The notes beneath the pieces were generated by a model. It had not been told where the DNA came from and ran no database searches. It saw nothing but the letters and a program-made list of their open reading frames with translations. Below are positions 1 through 10,200 of a stretch of DNA of 32,988 nt, piece by piece. Made by a program: the position numbers and the translations under genes. The DNA lies in assembly GCA_945873295.1 (NCBI GenBank), contig CAMCCS010000009.1, forward strand, positions 1 to 32,988, written 5' to 3'. Positions within the stretch are counted from its first letter, which is position 1; every line of letters begins with the position of its first letter. This DNA comes from an uncultured Clostridia bacterium (lineage in GTDB: Bacteria > Bacillota > Clostridia > Oscillospirales > Oscillospiraceae).

Positions 1-3000
1 GCGTTGCCAACACCGGGGGTGCTGCGCACGTTCGCGGTGAAGAAGCACCGGGCGATGGTTCCGGCAGTGCCGGCTCCGGTGACGCTGGTTCCGGTAATGG
101 TCACATAGCTGGTGCAGATCCAGCCCTGATCGATCCGGCCCCAGATCATGCCGTCCACAAGTTTCTGCTCATAGATGACCACATTGGCGCCTTTCTTCAG
201 CGTGCCGACCTTGGAGTAGGCCTGGCTGGCACCGGCGCGGATGTTCACCTCATTGACATAGTTGACGAAGCCAACCGCGACAGCGCCGGAGGGAACAGAC
301 GTCATAATGGTCGTGCTGCCGGAGGAGGTGCCGCCGGTGATGCCGGAGGTGGAACCGTTGGACTTGGTGCTCAGGTCGATGTAGCTCATGGCAACCCAGC
401 CCTGATCGATCCGGCCCCACAGAGCGCCGTCCTTAGTGGTCTGCTCATAGACGGTAACAGCGGTGCCCTGCTTCAGAGTGGTAACCAGGGTGTTCCGCAC
501 GCCGGCGGCGCTGCGGACATTCAGGGAACCGGTGTTCACCACGGTTCCGGCCGCACCGGTGATGGGGGTAGTGACCGTTCCGCCGTTGCCGGAGGGATCG
601 GTAGGATTCGTAGGATTGGTGGGTGCCGTGGGTGTGTTGGCACCGGCCAGGGTAATACCGGCCAGGTTGCCCCAGTATTCCTTGCCCTCGGAGGTCTTGA
701 TCTTGCCCCAGACAGCGTTATCCTTCAGCCGCCGCTGGATAATGGTGACCTTAGCGCCGCTGCGCAGAACCTGCTGCACTTCCGGATTTTCGACATCTGC
801 GTAGAGATTCACCATATCCACATTGACGGTACCGGTGACCTTGTCCTGGGCGACCTTGGCAAGATTGATCCAGCCGGTGAAGCTGCCCTTGGTGACCTTG
901 CCCCAGGTAATGCTGTCGGCGTACTTCCACTCGCTGATGGTGACCTTGGCATTCTTCTCCAGGACCAGAACATCGGCAGCGGAGGAAACGGGAGTAGCCT
1001 TCATGCTGACGGATTCAGTGACGGTGCCCGTGATCGAGGGAGAAACCGTCAGGCTTTCCACGTTGCCGGTGGGCTTAACATCCAGCTTCAGCTGGTGGAG
1101 CATCACATAACCGGCGACGGAGGACAGCTTGCCCCAGACGTACACGCCGTCCACATACTGACTGTCCGCTTCAATGGTGACCTTGGTGCCGGAGCCCAGG
1201 ACACCCTTGGTGCTGCTGTCAATATTCTTATCGGAATAGATGTTGATGGAGGACGCGTTTACCGTACCGGAAACAGCAGGATAGGAAACATTGGTGCTGT
1301 CCGCCTTGACCCAGCCAATCAGATCCCCCAGAGTGACCTTCGCCCAGATCTGGCCGTTGCCAATGGTACGGTCAACGATGGTGAATTCCGTGTCCTTGGG
1401 CAGCTTGGCAATAACGGTGGAGCTGGGATTGGCCGTCGCGTGAACATTCAGCGTGCCGGCTGCCTTGACAACGGCATTCACGGACACATTGGTATAGGTG
1501 GTAATGGGCTTGCCGGGTTCGGTGCCGGGCTTGTCCAGAGCGCCGTCATCCAGCTTGATGTAATCGCCGTAGACCCAGCCGGTGCCGGAGACATGGAACC
1601 ACTGGCCGCTCTTCTCGGTTACAGCAACCCGGGTATTTACGGGGATGGTGGTGACAAGCTTGCTGGTAACCTTTGCCTCGCTGCGGACATTGACCGCTCT
1701 GGAGCAGTTGACGACGGTGGCGTTCAGATCCGCGGAAGAAGATCCATCGGAGCTTCCGGCATCGAGAACAACGTACTGCAGGCTGATCCAGCCCTCCAGG
1801 CCGTCCTGATTGATACGGCCCCAGCCGTTCTTCATTTCAAAAAGCGTGACCTTAGTACCGTTTTTCAGAGAACCGACCTTGTTGGTAACGGTGACCTTGG
1901 GTTCAGAACGGACGTTCAGGTTAATGTTGCTGGAAACCGTGCCGGTAGCAATGGCGGAACCGCCGGAGGTGCCGCCGCCCAGGCTTGCCAAGGAGACATA
2001 GGACAGATCCACGTACAGCTTCTCCAGGGTTGAACTGAGGCCATACTTGGCAAAATCCTTCTTCTGGATCACGCCCCACTTGAGGTTCTTACCCTCGGTA
2101 TCCTTCACATGGGCTTCGTAGAAAGTAATCGCGGTGTTCTTGGGGAGGGTGCCGACCTGATTCGCGGAAGCCTTGGCCGCGTCACGGACTATAATGCCCT
2201 CGGCGGCAATAACGGTACCGGTGTCGATGACCTTACGGGTGTCCTCCACAGGCAGAGAACCGGCGCCAATAACCTGCACCAGGGAAATCGATGGAGAAGC
2301 GGCGCCCAGATTGGCGTAGATCCACTCGTCCTTATCGGGCTTGATCTTCATCCAGCCGTCCGTATTCTTCTGGTACACATAGATGGTAGAATTGTAAGGC
2401 AGGGAGTAGAGCTCCGCGCTGTCGGTGCTGGCGCCGATGCGAACTTTCATGGGAACGCTGCTCTTGATGGTGCCGACATACTTCAGGCCGGGATAGCCGG
2501 TGGAAACAGGCACGCTGCTGGGGTTCAGCTCGATGCTGGCAGTCTTGACATAGAAGGTGCCGGTGCCCAGACGGGAGTCTTCAAACGCGCACCACTCATC
2601 GCCGTCGATGAAGGTAGAGGCAGGGGTGAAGTCAAAGCCCTTGACCAGCAGGTAAGCCGCGCCGCCGGAAGTGGACATTTCGGTGTAGACAGGGGTCAGA
2701 TCGTACTTAATCCGGGCCGTGTAGGCAGTGGGAGCGGTCTTGTTGGTAGTCCGGGTCTCCACGTGACCGCAGACCTGGCAGGTACGCTCTTCCGTGCCGT
2801 TTTCGCCGGAGGTGGCATACTTGGTAATCTTCCAGTCGTTGAAGCTGTGGGAAGGTGCTTTGTAGGAGTCTGCAACGATATGGGTCAGGGTGCAGCCCTC
2901 CACGTTACAGGTCACATAGGTGTAGCCGTAGGCGGTGCAGGTAGGAGACTGAACGTGATTCACCCACTGATGATTGGCATCGGCGGTGGGATTCGCGGGA

Positions 3001-3377
3001 TCGGTAATACCCTCATGGATCTTGCAGACCCGAATATCGCCGCAGGTCTCGCACTGGAAGGTGATCTTCTCGGAATCGCTCTCGTCGTCAACCTTGACGT
3101 AATGATTGCCAGGGCCGTTCAGATCCCGGGGCTTGGTAAGGGCCGGGGTGGTGTAGCCGCAGAGCTTACATTTATAGGTCTTGGACTCACCATGCTCACA
3201 GGTGCCTTCGACTGTTTCGTCGGTGATCTCCACCATATTATCGGTCAGGCCGTTCGGTTTGGAAGAATCGTAGTGTTCGTGGGTACCTTCGTCTGCGAAT
3301 GCAGCCATCGGCATGACGGAAGCCATCATGGCAATGACCAGCAGCCAGGAGATAACACTAACCAGGCTTTTTTTCAT
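1..3377 (-). CDS. Large secreted SH3b-repeat surface protein (3' end beyond window)
   Basis: An open frame of at least 1,125 codons reads leftward without a stop and leaves the window, so the C-terminus is unseen. It starts at ATG 3377 behind an AGAGGAGG ribosome site. Residues 1-28 form a signal peptide (MKKS, hydrophobic core, cleavage after AFA). Residues about 55-207 carry four CxxC-type cysteine pairs (e.g. CKLCGY, CETCG, CQVCGH), suggesting a small zinc-ribbon-like or disulfide module. From about residue 300 onward there are ten SH3b-like domains and the beginning of an eleventh, recognisable by NVRS near the start and WGRI plus GWI near the end, separated by Gly/Ser/Thr-rich linkers. 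SH3b domains usually bind peptidoglycan. No catalytic domain is visible. It lies 59 nt after the lysozyme gene with no terminator between, so co-transcription is likely. Substrate and exact role are unknown. Confidence 0.85.
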   Translation of the reverse strand, partial: MKKSLVSVISWLLVIAMMASVMPMAAFADEGTHEHYDSSKPNGLTDNMVEITDETVEGTCEHGESKTYKCKLCGYTTPALTKPRDLNGPGNHYVKVDDESDSEKITFQCETCGDIRVCKIHEGITDPANPTADANHQWVNHVQSPTCTAYGYTYVTCNVEGCTLTHIVADSYKAPSHSFNDWKITKYATSGENGTEERTCQVCGHVETRTTNKTAPTAYTARIKYDLTPVYTEMSTSGGAAYLLVKGFDFTPASTFIDGDEWCAFEDSRLGTGTFYVKTASIELNPSSVPVSTGYPGLKYVGTIKSSVPMKVRIGASTDSAELYSLPYNSTIYVYQKNTDGWMKIKPDKDEWIYANLGAASPSISLVQVIGAGSLPVEDTRKVIDTGTVIAAEGIIVRDAAKASANQVGTLPKNTAITFYEAHVKDTEGKNLKWGVIQKKDFAKYGLSSTLEKLYVDLSYVSLASLGGGTSGGSAIATGTVSSNINLNVRSEPKVTVTNKVGSLKNGTKVTLFEMKNGWGRINQDGLEGWISLQYVVLDAGSSDGSSSADLNATVVNCSRAVNVRSEAKVTSKLVTTIPVNTRVAVTEKSGQWFHVSGTGWVYGDYIKLDDGALDKPGTEPGKPITTYTNVSVNAVVKAAGTLNVHATANPSSTVIAKLPKDTEFTIVDRTIGNGQIWAKVTLGDLIGWVKADSTNVSYPAVSGTVNASSINIYSDKNIDSSTKGVLGSGTKVTIEADSQYVDGVYVWGKLSSVAGYVMLHQLKLDVKPTGNVESLTVSPSITGTVTESVSMKATPVSSAADVLVLEKNAKVTISEWKYADSITWGKVTKGSFTGWINLAKVAQDKVTGTVNVDMVNLYADVENPEVQQVLRSGAKVTIIQRRLKDNAVWGKIKTSEGKEYWGNLAGITLAGANTPTAPTNPTNPTDPSGNGGTVTTPITGAAGTVVNTGSLNVRSAAGVRNTLVTTLKQGTAVTVYEQTTKDGALWGRIDQGWVAMSYIDLSTKSNGSTSGITGGTSSGSTTIMTSVPSGAVAVGFVNYVNEVNIRAGASQAYSKVGTLKKGANVVIYEQKLVDGMIWGRIDQGWICTSYVTITGTSVTGAGTAGTIARCFFTANVRSTPGVGN

Positions 3378-3436
3378 TTTCTTTTTCCTCCTCTTGTATA
3401 TACCCATTCATTGATTACTGTTTCATCGCCCGGTGC

Positions 3437-5719
3437 TCAGCTCCAGAGGCTGCCGCCGGTGCTTCCGGTGTTACTGTTGCCTCCGGAAACGGAATCCATT
3501 TTGACATAGGTCATGCAGATCCAGCGGTCGGTGCCGATCTTGCCCCAGCTCACACCGCTCACATTCTTGGTTTCGGTGATCGTTACCGCAGTGCCTGCGG
3601 CCAGGGTCCCTACCTTGGTATAGCCGGTGCCCGCGCCGCTGCGGACATTCAGAGTGGTGGTGACGGTTCCCTTTCCGGGTTCCGCGGTGGTACCGGAGGT
3701 CCCGGAGCTTCCGGTGCCGTCCAGATTGACATAGGCCAGGTTGATCCAGCGGTTGGTGCCAATCCGGCCCCACTTGGCTGTGCCAACGGTCTTGGTTTCA
3801 TAAATCGTAACCTTATCGCCGGAAGAAAGGCTTCCCACCTTGGCGAAATTGGTGCCCGCGCCGCTGCGGACATTCAGCCCGGTGGTGACGGTACCCGTCT
3901 GATTGCCGGTGGTGCTTCCGGTGCTGCCGGTGCTGCCGGAGCTTCCGGATTCGCCGTCCAGCTTCACATAGGTCATGCAGATCCACTGGTCGGTACCGAT
4001 CCGGCCCCAGCTTACGCCCCCAACGGTGGTCTGCTCGTACACGGTAACTTTTGCGCCCTTATTGAGATAAGTCACTCTGGCATTGTTCACACCCGCCGCT
4101 TTCCGGACATTCACACCGTTGCCGGTGACCGTGCCGGTCTTTCCGGTGGTCGTGGTGCTGTTGCCGGACGAACTGCCGTCGCCCCACAGGTCGGAGTTTC
4201 CATTGGAGCCGCTGTTGTTGGAGCTGCCGTCCATGGTCACATAGGTCAGGCAGATCCAGCGGTTGGTGCCGATCCGGCCCCATTCCACACCGCCGACGGT
4301 CTTCTTTTCCAGAATGGTCACCGCCGTGCCGGGAGCCAGGGAGCCTGTCCGGCTGTAATTCGTACCCGCACCGGAGCGGACATTCAGATTGGTGGTGGAA
4401 CTGACCTTACCGGTGTTTCCGGTGGAAGAAGTGCCGCTATTGGAGGAATTGGAATCGCTGTCCAGCTTTACATAATTCATGCAGATCCACTGGTTGGTGC
4501 CGATCCGGCCCCAGGGCGTGCTGCCCACGGTGGTCTGTTCATAGACGGTAACCTTCGCGCCCTTGTTGAGGCTGCCGACCCGGGTACTGCTGATACCCGC
4601 TGCCTTGCGGACGTTCACGCCGTTTCCGGTGACGGTGCCGGTCTTTCCGGTCTGGGTGGTGCTTTCGCCGGAAGAAGTGCCGTCACCCCACAGGCCGCTG
4701 CCGGAACCATCGGAGGGGCTGCTGTCCAGGGTAACATAATCCAGGCAGATCCAGCCGCCGTCGATCCGGCCCCAAACCTGGGTGCCCACGGTCTTCTTCT
4801 CGTAAATATTCACCTTGTCGCCGTTGTAGGCGGAGCCGGCGGAGGGGTAACTGGTGCCCGCGCCGGAGCGGATATTCACGGAGGTTCCGCACTTGACAGT
4901 ACCGGTAGCAATGACTTCTTCGGTGGCTACCGTACCGTCGGGAGCGGTCCACTGTGCGTACAGGGTCTTCCCGGCAACGGCAGTGGTCAGACTTTCCACT
5001 TTCTGCCCGCCGCTGGCAGCGGTATACCAGCCGCGGAAGGTATAGCCTGTCCGGGTGGGATCCTCCACCATAATGTTCACAGCAGTGTCGGTGCAGTAGC
5101 CCTGCATCTTATCCTCTCCGCTGTGACCGGGGGTGCCTCCGTTGGGATTGAAAATGACATATGTATAATTCGAAGGCATTGCCTTGTCATATGTACCTTT
5201 TAAGTACAAGTTTGCTTCGCTCATCCGGCGCTTCAGCAGTCCCGCGTTAGGTACGCTGGAAATGTTGGCCCACAGGCTGATGGCAAAGAGGAAGTCGTTT
5301 CCGGTCTTCCCTTCCGTCACGGCCTGACGCAGCCGGCCACTCGTGGTCATCCACTTTGTTCCGCAGTTGTAGGAAAGGGACGCCAGCGCGTCGAACTGGT
5401 TCTGGCTCAGGTACAGACCATACTTGGCAGCAAATTCATTCAGTGCATTTTCCACTTCCTGAAGCTCCAGCAGCATGGCGGCATGGGCTTCCTCTATGGT
5501 AATCGTGGCGCCCTGGGTGCTTTTTGTTCCGTAGCCGATGCTCCACTGGGTGTTGTCCCAGTATGCCGTATAGCTGAAGCCCTCATATTCTTTAATGAGA
5601 TTCACAGCGCTTTCGCTGGTCGTCATGGTGGAATCGGCAGAGGCCTTAACCGCCATACCGGGCAGGAAACTAAGAAGCATTGCAATGGCAAGCAGTCCAC
5701 TAATCATTCTGGCTTTCAT
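3437..5719 (-). CDS. Secreted GH24-type lysozyme with InlB-type repeat and six SH3b domains
   Basis: 760 residues, with a signal peptide in residues 1-28. Residues about 35-175 resemble phage-type lysozyme (GH24). Glu46 in the YEGF context is the likely catalytic acid, followed by WSIGYGT, where the usual Thr before IGYG is Ser. Later NQFDALASLSYNCG is typical of the family. Residues about 187-257 match an InlB B-repeat/Flg_new module (GYTFRGWYT, TLYAQWT). Six SH3b domains follow (NVRSGAG or NVRKAAG to WGRIGT, WICMTYV), with Ser/Gly/Thr linkers. The enzyme should act outside the cell on peptidoglycan, and the SH3b array probably fixes it to the wall. Start is ATG 5719 behind AAGGAG. Repeats 2 and 4, with their LWGDG linkers, are near copies 504 bp apart. 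Its distance from phage genes favours a housekeeping or surface enzyme over an endolysin. Confidence 0.85.
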   Translation of the reverse strand: MKARMISGLLAIAMLLSFLPGMAVKASADSTMTTSESAVNLIKEYEGFSYTAYWDNTQWSIGYGTKSTQGATITIEEAHAAMLLELQEVENALNEFAAKYGLYLSQNQFDALASLSYNCGTKWMTTSGRLRQAVTEGKTGNDFLFAISLWANISSVPNAGLLKRRMSEANLYLKGTYDKAMPSNYTYVIFNPNGGTPGHSGEDKMQGYCTDTAVNIMVEDPTRTGYTFRGWYTAASGGQKVESLTTAVAGKTLYAQWTAPDGTVATEEVIATGTVKCGTSVNIRSGAGTSYPSAGSAYNGDKVNIYEKKTVGTQVWGRIDGGWICLDYVTLDSSPSDGSGSGLWGDGTSSGESTTQTGKTGTVTGNGVNVRKAAGISSTRVGSLNKGAKVTVYEQTTVGSTPWGRIGTNQWICMNYVKLDSDSNSSNSGTSSTGNTGKVSSTTNLNVRSGAGTNYSRTGSLAPGTAVTILEKKTVGGVEWGRIGTNRWICLTYVTMDGSSNNSGSNGNSDLWGDGSSSGNSTTTTGKTGTVTGNGVNVRKAAGVNNARVTYLNKGAKVTVYEQTTVGGVSWGRIGTDQWICMTYVKLDGESGSSGSTGSTGSTTGNQTGTVTTGLNVRSGAGTNFAKVGSLSSGDKVTIYETKTVGTAKWGRIGTNRWINLAYVNLDGTGSSGTSGTTAEPGKGTVTTTLNVRSGAGTGYTKVGTLAAGTAVTITETKNVSGVSWGKIGTDRWICMTYVKMDSVSGGNSNTGSTGGSLWS

Positions 5720-5737
5720 AGGCTCTACACTCCTTAA

Positions 5738-5803
5738 CCTATCTTATGTATTGGTCTCACATTCTTCGAGTAAGGGTATCACAATCTTTAAGTAACGGTA
5801 TCA
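5738..5803 (-). repeat. Three phased 22-bp direct repeats in the lysozyme leader
   Basis: On the minus strand three consecutive 22-bp units (5803-5782, 5781-5760, 5759-5738) each begin TGAnACC. The cores are ACCGTTACT, ACCCTTACT and ACCAATACA. Units 1 and 2 agree at 18 of 22 positions, units 2 and 3 at 14 of 22. The first overlaps the -10 hexamer. The period equals about two helical turns, as expected for a protein binding in tandem. The core and period resemble binding sites of LytTR-family regulators, but the position downstream of the promoter would suit a repressor or a leader-RNA element better than an activator. Confidence 0.6.
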
Positions 5804-5828
5804 TAACATAGTTGGTGACAAATTGCAA
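5800..5828 (-). promoter_or_regulatory. Sigma-A-type promoter of the lysozyme/SH3b operon
   Basis: TTGCAA (5828-5823), a 17-bp spacer, then TATGAT (5805-5800) with an extended -10 TG. Transcription would begin near 5793, giving a leader of about 70 nt. Confidence 0.75.
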
Positions 5829-6020
5829 CCCCTAATTTGAAATTAATTACATTTTTGTTACTCTTTGTTTCTTAATTTTTTCTTACGGATTGATGTTCTT
5901 CCCCCACTTCCACCATAAATACATTTAGAACGCCCTTTCTGCTGCATGCATACAGAAAAAATCCCCGGGTCAGCATCCAAAGGCCTCCGCAGTTCACGGT
6001 TCTGCCCGCGCGGTCCGTTC

Positions 6021-6049
6021 TTGACTTTTCCCCTCCGGCTTGCTATACT
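6021..6049 (+). promoter_or_regulatory. mnmA promoter
   Basis: TTGACT (6021-6026), a 17-bp spacer and TATACT (6044-6049) with an extended -10 TGC. The rest of the 362-nt gap between the lysozyme gene and mnmA shows no coding sequence. Confidence 0.75.
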
Positions 6050-6081
6050 CCACATAAATGACGTAAAAAGGAGGATCCGGT

Positions 6082-7158
6082 ATGGAGCGGGTCATAATCG
6101 GAATGAGCGGCGGCGTAGACAGCTCCGTTGCCGCCTTTCTCATGCAAAAGGCAGGCTATGAATGCATCGGCGCCACCATGCGGCTGTACGACAGCAGCAC
6201 CGAGGAAAGCACCTGCTGTTCTCTGGATGATGTGGAGGATGCCCGTGCCGTTGCCAGCCGGTTGGGCATTCGCCACTATGTCTTTAATTTCAAGGACGAT
6301 TTTGACCGGCAGGTCATTCAGAAATTTGTAACCAGCTACGAACAGGGTCTGACCCCAAATCCCTGCATCGACTGCAACCGCCATCTGAAATTTGACCGGC
6401 TGCTCCGCCGGGCCCAGGAGCTGGGATGCAACTGGGTGGTTTCGGGGCACTATGCCCAGATCCGGCAGGACCCGGTCAGCGGCAGGTATCTAATGTATAA
6501 GGCAGCGGACAGGGCAAAGGATCAGACCTATTTTCTTGCCTGCCTGAATCAGGAGCAGATGGCGCACATTCAGTTTCCCCTGGGCGCCCTTACAAAAACC
6601 CAGGTCCGGCAGATCGCGGCAGAACATGGCTTTGTCAACGCCAGGAAGCGGGACAGCCAGGACATCTGCTTTGTTCCGGACGGTGATTACGGCGCATTTT
6701 TGCAGCGGTACACCGGAAAAACCTACCCGGAGGGGGATTTTCTGGATCTTCAGGGGCAGGTTGTCGGGCATCACCGGGGGGCGGCCTGCTATACCCTTGG
6801 GCAGCGGAAGGGCCTGGGACTTGCCATGGGTGCTCCCGTCTATGTCTGTGCTAAGGATATGCAGCGCAACACCGTTACCGTTGGCCCCAGTGAAGCTCTG
6901 TTTTCCCCTGCCCTCCGGGCCGGGGACTGGAACTGGTACCCTTTCCCCACTCTGACAGCACCCATGCGTGTCACCGCCAAGACCCGGCACAGCCAATTTG
7001 AGCAGCCGGCAACGGTCTACCCCGAGGAAAACGGCTTTGCCCGGGTGGAATTTGACCAGCCCCAACGGGCCGTCACCCCCGGACAGGCGGTGGTGCTCTA
7101 CGACGGTGATATGGTGGTAGGCGGCGGCACCATTACCATGGCGCTCCCCCAGCTCTAA
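6082..7158 (+). CDS. mnmA: tRNA-specific 2-thiouridylase MnmA
   Basis: 358 residues, the normal length. MnmA adenylates and then thiolates C2 of the wobble uridine 34 in tRNAs for Lys, Glu and Gln, using persulfide sulfur from a cysteine desulfurase. The N-terminus has the PP-loop ATP site SGGVDSS (residues 9-15). The paired catalytic cysteines are Cys98 in NPCIDCN and Cys196 in DSQDICF. The C-terminal part has the GQRKGLG and family beta-barrel region. ATG 6082 follows AGGAGG with a 7-nt spacer and its own promoter, so it is probably monocistronic. No desulfurase (nifS/iscS) neighbour is seen here. A second tRNA-thiolation gene, thiI, lies at 29619. Confidence 0.97.
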   Translation: MERVIIGMSGGVDSSVAAFLMQKAGYECIGATMRLYDSSTEESTCCSLDDVEDARAVASRLGIRHYVFNFKDDFDRQVIQKFVTSYEQGLTPNPCIDCNRHLKFDRLLRRAQELGCNWVVSGHYAQIRQDPVSGRYLMYKAADRAKDQTYFLACLNQEQMAHIQFPLGALTKTQVRQIAAEHGFVNARKRDSQDICFVPDGDYGAFLQRYTGKTYPEGDFLDLQGQVVGHHRGAACYTLGQRKGLGLAMGAPVYVCAKDMQRNTVTVGPSEALFSPALRAGDWNWYPFPTLTAPMRVTAKTRHSQFEQPATVYPEENGFARVEFDQPQRAVTPGQAVVLYDGDMVVGGGTITMALPQL

Positions 7159-7172
7159 GCTGCTTATTAAGG

Positions 7173-7221
7173 ATGAAAAACGCGTGCTCTTCCCCCGATA
7201 GGAAGAACACGCGTTTTTCAT
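7173..7221. terminator. Bidirectional terminator between mnmA and the ABC permease gene
   Basis: A perfect 14-bp inverted repeat (7173-7186 with 7208-7221), containing GAAAAACGCGTG and its complement, with an inner CTTCC/GGAAG stem. The T-run in the right arm serves mnmA and the A-run in the left arm serves the opposing permease gene, whose stop codon touches the stem base. Confidence 0.85.
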
Positions 7222-10200
7222 TATTCCACAGATTTCAGGGCTTCTGCCATATTGATCTTTTCCAATCTGAAATAGAAGAACAGATCCACAAGCAGCGCGG
7301 TGAGAATGGTAAGGATCACCGACCAGAGATAAGACGGCACCAAAAGTCTTGCCCGGAACCAGACAAAATCGATCCGGATCTGATCTATCACGAAGGCAAG
7401 AAGCAGCTTTCCCATAAGCAATCCCAGGACGGTACCCATGCCGCACAGAGCCAGGTTTTCCTTAAAGACATACATTCCTGTCTCCGTGGCGGTAAAGCCC
7501 AGAACTTTTATGGTTGCGATCTCCCGGATCCGCTCATTAATATTAATGTTCGTCAGGTTATAAAGTACAACCACAGCCAGCAGCGCGGCACAGAAGACGA
7601 CAACCACAACTACCAGGTCCAGGGCATCCATCATGCCGCTGACCATGGATGCCAGTTCCTCATTCACCGAAACGCTCATAACACCGTCCAGACCGCTGAT
7701 CCGTGCACCCGCGGAATAGGCGTCCGCCCCTTCCGGAAGAATCACATAAGCCATCTGATTTTCCGGAGCCTCTCCCCACTGGTTTTCCAGGGTGGAAGTA
7801 TCCACAATGGCATAGTTATAAACGTAGTTGTCATAGATACCGGAAACTGTCAGCTCGATTATACGCATATCCGGATCCCGGAGTGTCACCTGGTCCCCTA
7901 CCCGGATCCCCATGGATTCCGCCGCTCCCACGGACAGGAGTACCTCATTTTCTCCCGGAAAGGCGATTGGATCAGAACCCTCGCACAGGCTCTGATACTG
8001 AAGCAGTTCATCGGTGGCGGCGATCATATAAATATCCTTTGTCATTCCGCCGCCGTCCAGCTCCATGCTGGTCTGGTAGAAAAACATCGCCTGCTCCCCG
8101 TCGGAGAGCTCACCGAGAAACTCTGCCTGCTGCTCCGGTGTCCTGCCATCCCGGAAATAAACCGCCATATCATAGAGGCTGACTTCCTGGAACTGGGTGT
8201 CCGCGATATGTACGATGGTATCCCGAATGCCAAAGCCCGTCAGGAGCAGCGCGGTACAGCCGCCGATGCCCAGAAGCATCATGGCCATACGCTGGTGATA
8301 CCGGAAAATATTACGGATGGTCACTTTATTCAGGAAGCTGACCTTATTCCACAGTTTCAGCTTCTCAAATATCAGCTGTTTTCCGGTGGAAGGTGCCTTG
8401 GGCCGGATCAGCTCCGCCGGGACCTCCTGCAGCGACCTGCGGCAGCAATACCAGGTAACCAGCAGCATGGCACAGGTATACATGAGGAAGACCATAACGC
8501 ACAGCGGTAAATCCAGCTGCAGGCAGATCTGGGGATCCACATAGATAATGATCTTATAGGCTTCCCAAAGAATCACCGGGAAAATGACACTGCCGACCGC
8601 GACTCCCAGCAGGCAGCCCACCACCGCCGTACTGCCGGCATAAATCAGGTACTTGCTGATAATGGTGCCGCTGCCATAGCCCAGCGCTTTCAGCGTACCG
8701 ATCTGTGTGCGCTCCTCATCCACCATGCGGGTCATGGTGGTGATGCAGACAAGCGCGGCAACCAGCAGGAAGAACGCCGGGAATACCCGGGAAACGCCCT
8801 CCACAATGTCGGAGTTGCTGTCCAGGGAGCTGTAGCCCGGATTGCTGTTCCGGTCCAGAACGATTACATCGTTCTTAGTCATTTTATCAATGGTATGTCT
8901 GGCGTCTGTCAGCTCGGCCCATGCATCATTGAGCTCCGCCTCGGCGTCTTTCAGCTCCTGCAGAGCCTCATTTTTCCCGTCCCTGTATTCCTGCTTGCCC
9001 TCCAGGTACTTCTGTTTACCCTCCTCCAACTCTTCCCACCCGTCGGCAATCTCCTGTTCCCGCTGGGGAAGCATCTGCTCATAATCATCCAGCTGGGCCT
9101 CCCCCGCTGCGATCTGCGCCTCAGCAGCGGCAAACTGCTTTTCCATTAGAGCCTGGCTCTGGTTCAGCTCCAGAATTCCCATCTCAATCTGGCTCCGGGC
9201 ATTTTCCAGCTGATTCTTCGTTTCGTTCAGCTCCGCGATCTTCTCATCCAACTGGGCTTTTCCCGCCTGGGCTTCCTCCAGCTGCGCGGCATGGGCCTCC
9301 CGGCTGGCAATCATCTCATCCAGAGCAGCCTGGAGCTGGGCAATGGTTTCCTCGCTGGCGCCGAACTGCTCGGCATATTGGAGAGCCGTCTTGGATGCCT
9401 GAATCCCCGCATCCTCCGCGGCAATCACCGTTTCCAGCTGAATAATACCCACGCTGACCTCCGCGTTTTTGGCGGAAAGCTCCACCAGGGCAGCATTCAC
9501 CTGCTGCAGGTTGTCATTGACCGTCTGAAAGTTTTCCAGCAAGGTTTTGCTGGCGTCCGATATTTGTTTGTAAGCGGAAACCCGGCTGTTCGCCAGGGTT
9601 TTTCGGGCATTTCGCAGGGAAGTCCTGCCGTCACGAATCGTAACCTTGGCTTCGGCTATCTGTCTTTCGCCGTCCTCCAGCTGCCACTGGGCATGGCGAA
9701 GTGAATCCTCACCGTCCAGGAGTTCCTGAAAACCGTCCCGGAGCTTTTCTTCCGCTTCCGTCTTGCCCTCCCAGTATTCCAGATAACCCTCCGCATACTG
9801 GCGAATGCCATCGTTATACTGCTTTTTCGCATCCCGGCGCACATCATCCAGACGCTCCTGGGCAAGGGGCTCCAGCAGCGGCTCAATTTTATCCGCCATG
9901 GACTCCAAAGCATCGTTGTATTCGTCGGAATAGATCGCGTAGTCACCGGGGATGGTGATATGGATCTCCGTATAGTAGTCCGCGTCAAAAGCGTCCTCCG
10001 GAACGAAGTAATAATTGGCAATGCTACCGCTGCCCACCGAGGTACTGCCCCGGGAGTTGTCCATATACAAGGGCGTACTGACATAGCCCACTACGGTAAA
10101 GGTACGGTACCGCAGCAGGTCCAGGGAATCTTCGTCGTTGCACTGCGCAATGGTAATCTGCGTGCCAAGGATGCTGTCGTCATAGCGCTGTCCGTCGGCA

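Noticed and set aside
1095-3509. Long plus-strand frames (312 and 466 codons) opposite the SH3b gene
   Set aside because: They mirror the repetitive, stop-poor minus-strand gene, have no ribosome sites or recognisable domains, and are Gly/Val/Asp-rich as expected for antisense of Thr/Ser/Gly-rich code.
5738-5803. CRISPR-like array
   Set aside because: Only three units without spacers and with 22-bp contiguous period; a binding-site array fits better.
5858-6055. 65-codon minus-strand frame between the lysozyme gene and mnmA
   Set aside because: It overlaps the mnmA promoter, has no ribosome site and is highly basic low-complexity sequence.
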